DNA of 64,000 nt from JAFGXT01 sp963677165 (GTDB lineage: Bacteria > Verrucomicrobiota > Lentisphaeria > Victivallales > SZUA-371), in the NCBI GenBank assembly GCA_963677165.2, contig CAXXSX010000002.1, positions 4,836,001 to 4,900,000 on the forward strand, read 5' to 3'. The translations under genes and the position numbers were made by a program. Shown in pieces: positions 33,774-42,152 of this stretch; position 1 is the stretch's first letter, and each line of letters begins with the position of its first letter. Under the pieces are notes generated by a model. The model was not told the DNA's origin and searched no databases. It saw only the letters and a program-made list of their open reading frames with translations.

Positions 33774-34565
33774 CTAATTTTCCTCAGAGCTGGTAACCAG
33801 TGATGGCCGGGGATCTGAAAATCTAACTCTTCGTGAATAATCATTTCGAGTTACCCATTCGACATGTCCATCCATGCAAGCGTTATTGGTTCCATGAAGA
33901 TGGTTTGCGAGCATAGTGCCAATGCCGTTAATCGTTATTTCGCCGCTAAGTGAAGAATTATCACCTATCATTGGAATTCTGGATGGTATTTTACCAACAT
34001 AATATGATCTATTGGTCTCAGGATCTTTAATTTTCTGCCCTTTCAAAAATTTTAAATTAGGAGTGCAGTTTATTATTGAGGAAGTTGCATTTCCCGCTGT
34101 TGACCCACGCCATCCAAACCAGGCGGCTCCCGAAGACGAATTGCCACGACCAAAAGCCACGGAATATGAGAGATATAAATTGTTTGAAGTTACGCTTCCC
34201 GCGCGAATTGAACCGGAATTATCTCTGTATGCCGGGGCCGTTGCCGGGCATATGAGCAATTTATTGTCATTTGACTGGCTGACTGCACATAGATATCCGT
34301 CTACTTCGGACCGGTATAGTTTATAACCTTCTCCATAGTACATTTGGGGTCCCCAGTCGTCAAAATCGCCGGCATACAACAACAATGAGGTTGATAACTG
34401 TTTTAAGTTACTTGCACACAAAGCAATATGCGCTCTTTTCCTGGCTTTTGACACTGCTGGCAGCAGCATGCTTGCTAAAATTGCAATGATGGCTATCACT
34501 ATCAGGAGTTCGATAAGTGTGAACATTGGCATTTGGGAGCGGTCTGGATGTCTTGAATCTTTCAT
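33774..34565 (-). CDS. Prepilin-type N-terminal cleavage/methylation protein (DUF1559-like)
   Basis: The 263-residue protein starts with a charged leader (MKDSRHPDRSQMPM), then FTLIELLIVIAIIAILASM. The body has CASNLKQLSTSLLLYAGDFD, and the end contains NHLHGTNNACMDGHVEW, a clean His-x9-DG motif. AGGAG precedes the start on the minus strand. It sits between the sialidase-like gene and the discoidin glycosidase genes, all on the same strand. It is the third such protein in the window, each in a different glycan cluster. Confidence 0.86.
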   Translation of the reverse strand: MKDSRHPDRSQMPMFTLIELLIVIAIIAILASMLLPAVSKARKRAHIALCASNLKQLSTSLLLYAGDFDDWGPQMYYGEGYKLYRSEVDGYLCAVSQSNDNKLLICPATAPAYRDNSGSIRAGSVTSNNLYLSYSVAFGRGNSSSGAAWFGWRGSTAGNATSSIINCTPNLKFLKGQKIKDPETNRSYYVGKIPSRIPMIGDNSSLSGEITINGIGTMLANHLHGTNNACMDGHVEWVTRNDYSRRVRFSDPRPSLVTSSEEN

Positions 34566-34690
34566 GATAACTTCTCCTATTTTAAATATGAATTTGGGGT
34601 GAAACTGCTCTTATAATTCATTTTATTAATTATCAGGAACAATTGTTTTGAGATCATTTTTTGTTTCCTTTAATTTATATAACAAAACAT

Positions 34691-37024
34691 TTATTTTGCA
34701 ATCTTAAACTTTAATCCCGGGGTTAACCGAACGGCTTTTTTCAATAGCCGGGTCTGCCCGTCAGCTTCTACGATTATAAAGTTTGTTTTTTTATTCAGTT
34801 TAAATAGCTTTCTTAAAAGAGTACGCGACACATATGTACCTTTAAATTGCTTTATCTTACCGTCAAGTGTTACCTCATTGATCGCGTTTACTTCATCTCT
34901 GAGGCGTTGTAATATCGTACGAGTATTTTTCCAAAAATCCATTTCAACAGCAACACGTTGTTTTATCTTGGGATCGTTACTGCTTTTTGCTGCATTTTCC
35001 GCCAGTTTTATCCAGTGCTCCGCCTGTTTTTCCACGTCCGGAGTATAAACCTCAGGCGGATAAGGGAAGTGCCAGTTGCCAACAAGGTCTTTACAGTTTA
35101 ACATGGCTTGTTCCAGCGTGTTGTAATAATTAGTCATATATGGCCCTGCGACTGGCCCGAAAAGCTTTTTACATGCTTCTTCGGTAATTTCCTTTGCGGT
35201 TAACTTGCAGTTCCACATTCCGCGATAACATTGGTAGTATGTCAGCCAGCGAGACGGGAATCCCCCATTCTTTTCTTTTTGGGCCTCATAATAAACATAC
35301 TTAATACCATTCTTTTTCCAGTATCGTAAATTACGTAAAGTGACTTGACCGGCTATCCATGGCAGATTTTGCCATTCGATGTTGCTTATCGCCGGAATAT
35401 ACCATTCGTAGATTCCATTCAATCCACCTGTCTTCTTCCAGCCGGCAATTGCTTTTACCACACGTGTATTGCTTCTGCTCTTTGCTTTTGCTTCAGCGCT
35501 TTCCGGCATATCAAGTGGTTTTGTATGATTGCCTTCATTTACAATCATAACCTGTACGCCCGGTTCCGCTTTCATCATAGGAACAGGTGAAGTGTGGGAT
35601 TTCCAATAGGCAAGACAGTCAAGCCGGAATCGTCCTTTATGGGTTTTATTGAGCTCTTTGGCGACTTCATTGGCAAAATATAATTGTTGCGCTGAAATAT
35701 TGCCTATTTTTTTAGTCCGGTCATTTACAACAAAACCGCCATTGTCATTTGAGGAAAAGGAAAAGGGTACTACTATATTATCCGGCTCAGCATCCAAAAC
35801 CTTCCGTAATGATTTTACGACTAATGCGATTACATCGGGATTGGTTATGTCCGGCTGACCTTTTCCAAACCATTCGGGGTGAATTTTTTTATAAATTTTA
35901 GGTGGAACCATTTTATAATAAGCATGCCCTCCGCGACGTTCCAGCCCCCCTTCCCGCCAGGCGTCACGCAACTCTTGAGACTTCATACGGTGCATCCATA
36001 CAAGCCTGTATAAAAAGTCAGGACGTTCATCAATATCAAAGCTTGGAACATCGAGAGTTTTACTTTTAGGAATAACCTGCCACAATGGGTCGGGTCCAAA
36101 CCATCCACAGCCCAGTCGGGTGAAAAAATCATAAACGGCATAAATCGATCCCCGCAGATTTTTTCTGCTGAATTCAGCAGCGTCGTTTCCGGCCAGGACA
36201 AGATAGTTTATTCCGCGTTGGATAATATAATGATCGCCATCGGAGGGTAATTGATTAACGTTTATGCCATGCTGGCGAACATTGACGCCATCGCCAATAA
36301 AAACGGCAGTACTACTTCCATCATATTCCGATTCTTGAATAATCCCCATATTAACACCAGTGATACGCTGAGCCAGTTGTTGAAAAACCGCTGCGGCCTC
36401 AAGAGTACGCGATGATGCATGATCCGCCACCACAATACAGGCGTTAGCTTTCCCTGAATCGATAATTCGCAATTTCCCGTTTACCATAGTTCCGGTCAAA
36501 GATTTTCCTTTGGTAAATATGTCACGACCATAGATCTTTACTTCCCGCAAATTCCATTTGCCTCTATTGCGTATGTGGTCGAGTTTTACATAACGTCCTG
36601 TTTTATTGGAAAAATCGGCTTCCCACCATGGATTTTTCTGTTCTTTCACGGAGAGAGTCGTCAGTTTTTGCCAAGGCCCGTTGGGATTATCACTTATGCT
36701 TATCGTAACAGATGCCGGCTTTTCTTTACGGTCAAATAACAGACCTGTTTTTGATATCTGGTATATCCTTTTCAAATCAAAAACAACCGTTTGTTTTGGT
36801 TTGTTTATTCCTGTCGTAGTGCGCCAATTGCGTGGGACATCTCCGTCCACCAGACGTCGGCCGTTTTTATCTGCCGGACTGTGGAATGCCGGAGCAGCAG
36901 TATAAGTACAGCCAGTTTTTAATCCAGCCTCATCTTTTCCTGGATTATTCGTTAAAACATATGTCAATTCCGCCTGGAGTGAGAGACAAAATAAATACGC
37001 GATAATTAGAAATGTTCTTTTCAT
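34691..37024 (-). CDS. Secreted DUF4838-like putative glycosidase with N-terminal discoidin-like domain
   Basis: The 777-residue protein has a signal peptide (TFLIIAYLFCLSLQA). Residues about 20-165 form a discoidin-like (F5/8 type C) carbohydrate-binding domain ending RYVKLDHIRNRGKWNLREVKIYG. Next comes an alpha-glucuronidase N-terminal-like fold (SSRTLEAAAVFQQLAQRITG), then the DUF4838 catalytic-like region with SNDNGGFVVND and VMIVNEGNHTK. DUF4838 proteins are related to GH20/GH67-type hydrolases and are abundant in PVC genomes; the substrate is unknown. Its ATG overlaps the stop of the preceding gene as TAATG, so translation is coupled. The N-terminal domain matches that of its partner. 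Confidence 0.8.
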   Translation of the reverse strand: MKRTFLIIAYLFCLSLQAELTYVLTNNPGKDEAGLKTGCTYTAAPAFHSPADKNGRRLVDGDVPRNWRTTTGINKPKQTVVFDLKRIYQISKTGLLFDRKEKPASVTISISDNPNGPWQKLTTLSVKEQKNPWWEADFSNKTGRYVKLDHIRNRGKWNLREVKIYGRDIFTKGKSLTGTMVNGKLRIIDSGKANACIVVADHASSRTLEAAAVFQQLAQRITGVNMGIIQESEYDGSSTAVFIGDGVNVRQHGINVNQLPSDGDHYIIQRGINYLVLAGNDAAEFSRKNLRGSIYAVYDFFTRLGCGWFGPDPLWQVIPKSKTLDVPSFDIDERPDFLYRLVWMHRMKSQELRDAWREGGLERRGGHAYYKMVPPKIYKKIHPEWFGKGQPDITNPDVIALVVKSLRKVLDAEPDNIVVPFSFSSNDNGGFVVNDRTKKIGNISAQQLYFANEVAKELNKTHKGRFRLDCLAYWKSHTSPVPMMKAEPGVQVMIVNEGNHTKPLDMPESAEAKAKSRSNTRVVKAIAGWKKTGGLNGIYEWYIPAISNIEWQNLPWIAGQVTLRNLRYWKKNGIKYVYYEAQKEKNGGFPSRWLTYYQCYRGMWNCKLTAKEITEEACKKLFGPVAGPYMTNYYNTLEQAMLNCKDLVGNWHFPYPPEVYTPDVEKQAEHWIKLAENAAKSSNDPKIKQRVAVEMDFWKNTRTILQRLRDEVNAINEVTLDGKIKQFKGTYVSRTLLRKLFKLNKKTNFIIVEADGQTRLLKKAVRLTPGLKFKIAK

Positions 37025-39810
37025 TAATTGTTTCCGTTCTTTAATTGTGCTGCTTTCTTAAGAGCTGATTTTCTTAAAAGTGTGAGTGGTTCTCCATGGT
37101 TGTAACGATTTATCAGCGTTGCTAAAAACTCATCCATTCCATGTTGTTTCAATAAATTTAATAACTTCCAGTCTTCCCAGCCTTCACGCAAGGCTTCTGA
37201 ATGACGAGTCATAATAACTCCAGCCGGCCCGGGATAAACCATTTGATAGTCACTCGCTTCTCCTCCACCTTCTCCTTTGGGATTGCGATCAAAATGATTC
37301 CAGGCACTTCCTCGCGGAGAATAATAAGAATAAAAAGCCCAGCCATTCATTCCCCAGCGGAAACTGTTCCATGCCATTCTGCGATACTTTTGTATCTCTT
37401 TGCTTGATTCACTACGGTCAAGCTGAGCAGAAACCAGATAGTATGAATTTACTCTTCTTGGGGCAAGGAAAATTTTTCTGCTTTGGGGACGGTTATTCAG
37501 GAGAAGCAATACAGGCATAGATACATCCACATATTTATTGTACCAGCCAGAAAGGGACTCGGAAATGGTTTTATCAGGTGCGACCGCATCGTTTTCATAT
37601 CCTTTCCAGAAACAAGGATTTATATATAACAGTACATTGGGAGCGGTTTTCTTGATAAATTCCGAAATATAAGCAACTATTTTCATGTTTTTATCATTGG
37701 GTTCATCGCCAATAATACCATACCACTCGGAATCATTCAGGTGTAGTTCTTTTGCCAGACGAACAACGGATTGAATTTGTTCTGTTATTATCTCTAAAGC
37801 GTTTTCCGGGAGATCTGCCTTTTCTGTCCATTTCTTTGAATGAATGGCTCGAACATATGGGGTAGGAATTAAGCGTTCCAGTTCAGAAAACTGCTTGCGA
37901 TCATTGGCCTTCAATATTTGTTTCAACATGCTAATCGTTCTATGACTATATCGATATTTTCTTAATATATATCCCCAGTCATTCAGGCCGCATTCTATGG
38001 CGTATTTCATGTCGTTTTCCATTCGTTTTCCATAAACAAACGGGAATTGATTTGTATAATTACAGGAATATCCTTTTATATGCGCAAACGCACTTGGCAA
38101 ATTCACATCCAACACCTCTACTTCGATCGGGACAGGAGGACCACCCTCAACTTGTATTGCTGAACGATATACGCCGGGAGCCGCACCGTTGGAAGTAACC
38201 TTCAGCCATAATATCGCCGCACCGCTTGGCGGAAGAGTCAAGGTGGGAAAACTAAATATTTCCGGACCGTTTAAGAGATATTTTTTCATTAAGCTCCGAC
38301 CCAGCATATTTCCTTTTTCGAATATAGGTACCAGATTATTACCAAACCCCCTGTCTCCTATTACTCCCATAACACCAAGCTTTAAACATATTTCTTTCGT
38401 TGCTTTTCCATCTTTAAAAGTAATTGGTTGAAGCTTTACGGTTACTTTTCGGTTAGATTCAATTAATGTATTCTTTAGGGCCAGGGCTACAGCTTCGCTT
38501 TCATTTCGAGCCATTAATATTTTGATGGGAGAGTTGATCAACTTGCTATCCGGCACTAATGGTTTATTGCTTATTGAATCCCAGGTTGGAACCTGGAACC
38601 ATACAGCCGGTTGTTTCTGCAGGTCTTTCGGTAATGATTTTAGCCAGAAAAATGATTCCCGGTCAGAAATACTTGATTTTCCAACTCCGGTTATTGTAGG
38701 GAAAGCCACTCCCACCGGATATTGGCCGGATGCTGTCCTGACGATATTTTCCGGCTTATTGCTGTCAATGACACTATCCCCCCATGCAATGACTTCGTTT
38801 AATTTCGTTCTTGATTTTGCCTGAATGGTCATCTTTACAAATCGACCGGATGTCTTCTGCTTTAATTTAATTCGGTGCAACAAACCGGTAGTTGATTGCT
38901 TCAGAGATTGTTCAAAGACTTTTTTCCATTGATCGGATTCGGCATTACGTACATAAAGTTCAACTGCAATTCGTAATGAAGGTGTAACGATATCCCATTC
39001 ATTAAAGGTGCATATTCGTTTAAAATCAAAAGTTACAGATAAAGGTTTATTGCGAATCATTCCGACTCCTCGTCCACGATTTCCATTCAACAATGTGCGA
39101 CCGATTTTTCCCTGCCGGTCCGGACGTTTTTCCGGTGGAGAATCAGGTTGTTCATCATATTGATAATCTACTCCGGTTAAGATGGAATCGCCCCAATAGT
39201 CCTGATTATCGCTAAGTAACTTCCCGGGAATTCTGCCTGTTGAGTCATAACTTCCATCAAACCAGATTACTCCCTTGTTTTTATAATACTGAGGACAATC
39301 TATATCCGAACCATATATTTTTACTTCATTCAATATCCAGTCGGATTTTCCTTTCTGAAGAGAAATCCTTACATATCTGGCCTGGGCATGATTGCAGTTC
39401 ATCGTTTTCCATAATGTACTTTGTGAGGAAATATCAAATTGTTTGAGTTTCTGCCAAGGGCCATCTTTTGTATTTGCAACAGCGACATTCAACGATTCGG
39501 GGAGTTTATCCCGAAAAAATAGAAACGCGATTTTATTTATGTTATATTTTTTTCTGAAGTCAAATGTAACCGTTAGTTCATTGTTATTTGTTCCGCTTTT
39601 TGACCTAAAATTACGATTAATCAGTTGGAAACCGCTCTTATCTGCTGGAGCGTTAAAACGGGGAGTCGTCTCATAGGTTACAGCAGTATCCAGTTTAAAT
39701 TCACCAAGGGAAGGATTTCCGGTAAGAAGAAAATTGATTTCATCTTCTGCAAATAAGGTTTTTACCGAAAATAAGACGGAAGTAAATATAATAATTTTTA
39801 CAAATTTCAT
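37024..39810 (-). CDS. Secreted DUF4091-like putative glycosidase with two discoidin-like domains
   Basis: The 928-residue protein has a signal peptide (FVKIIIFTSVLFSVKTLFA). Two discoidin-like domains follow, about residues 25-165 (ending WILNEVKIYGSD) and 185-345 (ending TIQAKSRTKLNEVIAWG). Then comes a beta domain and a TIM-barrel-like region with YGIIGDEPNDKNM, where the Glu-Pro pair may be catalytic. The C-terminus has LREGWEDWKLLNLLKQHG, the typical end of DUF4091 glycoside hydrolase-like proteins. It overlaps the DUF4838 gene by one base, so the two are translated together and probably act on the same glycan. A long leader region with a perfect inverted repeat at 39977 separates it from a divergent AraC gene. 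Confidence 0.8.
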   Translation of the reverse strand: MKFVKIIIFTSVLFSVKTLFAEDEINFLLTGNPSLGEFKLDTAVTYETTPRFNAPADKSGFQLINRNFRSKSGTNNNELTVTFDFRKKYNINKIAFLFFRDKLPESLNVAVANTKDGPWQKLKQFDISSQSTLWKTMNCNHAQARYVRISLQKGKSDWILNEVKIYGSDIDCPQYYKNKGVIWFDGSYDSTGRIPGKLLSDNQDYWGDSILTGVDYQYDEQPDSPPEKRPDRQGKIGRTLLNGNRGRGVGMIRNKPLSVTFDFKRICTFNEWDIVTPSLRIAVELYVRNAESDQWKKVFEQSLKQSTTGLLHRIKLKQKTSGRFVKMTIQAKSRTKLNEVIAWGDSVIDSNKPENIVRTASGQYPVGVAFPTITGVGKSSISDRESFFWLKSLPKDLQKQPAVWFQVPTWDSISNKPLVPDSKLINSPIKILMARNESEAVALALKNTLIESNRKVTVKLQPITFKDGKATKEICLKLGVMGVIGDRGFGNNLVPIFEKGNMLGRSLMKKYLLNGPEIFSFPTLTLPPSGAAILWLKVTSNGAAPGVYRSAIQVEGGPPVPIEVEVLDVNLPSAFAHIKGYSCNYTNQFPFVYGKRMENDMKYAIECGLNDWGYILRKYRYSHRTISMLKQILKANDRKQFSELERLIPTPYVRAIHSKKWTEKADLPENALEIITEQIQSVVRLAKELHLNDSEWYGIIGDEPNDKNMKIVAYISEFIKKTAPNVLLYINPCFWKGYENDAVAPDKTISESLSGWYNKYVDVSMPVLLLLNNRPQSRKIFLAPRRVNSYYLVSAQLDRSESSKEIQKYRRMAWNSFRWGMNGWAFYSYYSPRGSAWNHFDRNPKGEGGGEASDYQMVYPGPAGVIMTRHSEALREGWEDWKLLNLLKQHGMDEFLATLINRYNHGEPLTLLRKSALKKAAQLKNGNN

Positions 39811-39976
39811 TATGATCCTTTTTTATTGAATAAGAAATTCTATTGCTCTTACTGGTAAAGAAATGACCGTTTTCTTTACTGCTCTTCGTTTTATTGATTC
39901 ATATAATTATTTGAAATAATTAGCAGGTGCAAAGGGAAAAGGGAAAAAGCATTTCCCGGATTTTCCCAGCACCCTT

Positions 39977-40005
39977 TGATTATATCAATTCTATTGATAT
40001 AATCA
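39977..40005. promoter_or_regulatory. Perfect 12-bp inverted repeat in the divergent AraC region
   Basis: TGATTATATCAA and TTGATATAATCA flank a five-base spacer. It lies between the discoidin-glycosidase operon and the AraC gene, where an operator is expected. The right half continues as ATATAATCACATTAA, and that exact 15-base string recurs at 44432-44446 upstream of pflB. The rest of 39811-40231 is AT-rich and holds no other gene. Confidence 0.45.
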
Positions 40006-40231
40006 CATTAAAAAAAAGTTACTGAATTTCCCTCTCTCTCAGAGAAATCATGCTCGCTTTGATATTAATTTTATATGATAATTCAGGCTTTGGCAATACC
40101 AAAAAAATGAACAAATTATTCAAATGTGAACAAAATTGCATATTTCTTTATATAAAGCATGGACATTCACTGTTTTCTTGTTATTGTGTTATTAACATGG
40201 TGTTACATAAATATAGTCAAGTAAAAGACAT

Positions 40232-41116
40232 ATGGCAAAAATTGAATTTAAAGTCAACAATACTCGAGCTTCATTCTTACAGATATTGAAATATATCCTT
40301 TTTGAATTGGACCTAAAAAATCTGTATTCTTCCGAACCGGGCCAACTATTAAGGAGAAATCATATTTCCATTGCACCTGAACATCGATTTGATATTGTGC
40401 TGGATGGCAACAAGCACATGATCTATCATGCGAATAATGAAATCAATGATATTATGATGAAAGAGGGCGATATCCATTATTGTCCTCCATATAATTGGAA
40501 ATTGCCGGTCTGGGATTCTCTTCATGAGATGTCATCAATATTATTTGGGAAAAATTACGTTAGGGTGACCTATATTAATTATGATAAATATTCCAATTAT
40601 TTTGAGACACGCGGAGCAACATTGTTCTACGTTACGTCCAAATCAGTGAATCCGGCAGGATTTCATTTATTGTCTGCGCTTCAAAGTTGTATTAACGACA
40701 GATTGAATATATCGGTAAAGAATTTAATACGTCCCATTTTAGAATTGGCACAGCTAAACCTGACAGAAGATTATTCCTCAAAAATGTCAAAATCGTATAT
40801 CACCTGGATGTCTTTGTACAATTATACATTGAACAATTTTCAACATCCCATTAATCGGGCGCATGTCGCGGCAGAGTTTAATCTTGCCCCAAGTTATATA
40901 TCACGTTTATTCATGCGGGAAACGAAACAGGGATTTACTGAAACATTACGGGAACTCCGTTTGCAGTATGCGGCAAAATTGCTCAGTGAAGAGAACTTAT
41001 CAATCGAAGAAATAACAGAACAGTGTGGATATCTGAGTAAAACATTTTTTACATCGGCTTTTAAAAAATATCATGGAAAGACCCCCGGACAATTTCGTCA
41101 TGATAATTACAAGTAA
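40232..41116 (+). CDS. AraC family transcriptional regulator
   Basis: The 294-residue protein has an N-terminal sensing region (HRFDIVLDGNKHMIYHANNE, then MKEGDIHYCPPYNWKL) and a C-terminal AraC domain with FNLAPSYISRLFMRET and ITEQCGYLSKTFFTSAFKKY with KTPGQFR. It is divergent from the DUF4091/DUF4838 operon and is likely its regulator. No strong ribosome-binding site is visible before the chosen ATG, so the start is less sure than the frame. Confidence 0.87.
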   Translation: MAKIEFKVNNTRASFLQILKYILFELDLKNLYSSEPGQLLRRNHISIAPEHRFDIVLDGNKHMIYHANNEINDIMMKEGDIHYCPPYNWKLPVWDSLHEMSSILFGKNYVRVTYINYDKYSNYFETRGATLFYVTSKSVNPAGFHLLSALQSCINDRLNISVKNLIRPILELAQLNLTEDYSSKMSKSYITWMSLYNYTLNNFQHPINRAHVAAEFNLAPSYISRLFMRETKQGFTETLRELRLQYAAKLLSEENLSIEEITEQCGYLSKTFFTSAFKKYHGKTPGQFRHDNYK

Positions 41117-41272
41117 AATCAATCGCTATTTCACCTTGCATTCTTTATCAACTTACACAAAACTTATCAAAGTACAGTAACAGTTAGAATAAAGACATCA
41201 GATTAGTAAATACTGAATATTGTAGAAATAGAGATGCATATGATATGTTCAAAGGCTGGGAACAATAAAACC

Positions 41273-42016
41273 TCAGCATCTGACTTTTAGGCCATGGTCT
41301 TCGAAGATTTTGATGGCGGTCTGAATATTTTCTTGAGATGGCGGGTCGGTATCGATTAGTTCATAGTTCAGGTTCAGTTCGGTCCATTTGTATTCTCCGG
41401 TTTTATGAAACGGCAGAAGCTCTACCAATTCTACATTACCCAGAGATTTACAATAACTCGCTAATTCTTCCAAAGCGTCAGGAGCCCCTGTAATACCGGG
41501 AACAAGAACATGTCTAATCCATAACGGCTTATGCTGTTCTGCCAGATAGTTTGCTGTCTTTAACGTATTGTGAATCTCGCGTCCGGTCAGATTCAGAAAC
41601 ACATCGTCACGAATTGATTTAATATCCAACAATACAAGGTCGGTATGGTCATATACTTTATGGGCAGCCTCCGTAAAAATACAGCCCGACGTATCGACCG
41701 CCGTATGAATGCCGTACATCTGGCACTCGCACAGCAGTTCGGAAACAAATCCGGACTGCATCAGAGGTTCGCCGCCGGAAATCGTCACGCCGCCGCCGGA
41801 AAACTGCATATATGAACGATATTTTAATATTTCCGTGAGAACTTCGCCGACCGTTACCGCCCTGCCCCCGGACGCCAGCCAGCTATCCGGGTTATGACAG
41901 AACTTACACCGCAAAGGACATCCCTGCATGAACACAACAAAACGCAGCCCCGGACCATCAACGGTTCCACAGCTTTCATATGAATGAATTCTGCCTATAT
42001 TCTCTGCATGTATCAT
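41273..42016 (-). CDS. pflA: Pyruvate formate-lyase activating enzyme (radical SAM)
   Basis: The 247-residue protein has the canonical radical-SAM cluster motif CPLRCKFCHNPDSW near residue 33 (CxxxCxxC), and the adjacent GTVDGPGLRFVVFMQG and FSGGGVTISGGEPLMQ segments of PflA. Using S-adenosylmethionine and a 4Fe-4S cluster, it installs the glycyl radical on pyruvate formate-lyase under anaerobic conditions. It lies downstream of pflB on the same strand, separated by an inverted-repeat-rich element at 42034-42152. Length and motifs agree fully with the family. Confidence 0.96.
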   Translation of the reverse strand: MIHAENIGRIHSYESCGTVDGPGLRFVVFMQGCPLRCKFCHNPDSWLASGGRAVTVGEVLTEILKYRSYMQFSGGGVTISGGEPLMQSGFVSELLCECQMYGIHTAVDTSGCIFTEAAHKVYDHTDLVLLDIKSIRDDVFLNLTGREIHNTLKTANYLAEQHKPLWIRHVLVPGITGAPDALEELASYCKSLGNVELVELLPFHKTGEYKWTELNLNYELIDTDPPSQENIQTAIKIFEDHGLKVRC

Positions 42017-42033
42017 GCTACTCCTTTTTTGGT

Positions 42034-42152
42034 TTCGGCTTCGCCGACCAACGAATCGCCATTGGATCGCGCCGCGGAGCCCGCGATGGCAGGTAATGTC
42101 GTTTATTTGGTTGAAAATAAATTTTCAAACTCAAATAAACGCCATAGTGCCG
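42034..42152. repeat. Structured repeat, copy A, between pflB and pflA
   Basis: The element opens TTTCGGCTTCGCCGACCAACG, contains GCCCGC and ends in a long nested hairpin in which GTTTATTTG pairs with CAAATAAAC around TGAAAAT...ATTTTCA. A second copy is at 47653-47766. It ends directly at the pflB stop codon. It resembles a non-autonomous repeat (REP or MITE-like) or a processing signal, and encodes no protein. Confidence 0.65.

Noticed and set aside
40050..40289. 79-residue open frame before the AraC gene
   Set aside because: It has poor composition, overlaps the AraC start in another frame and covers the regulatory region.
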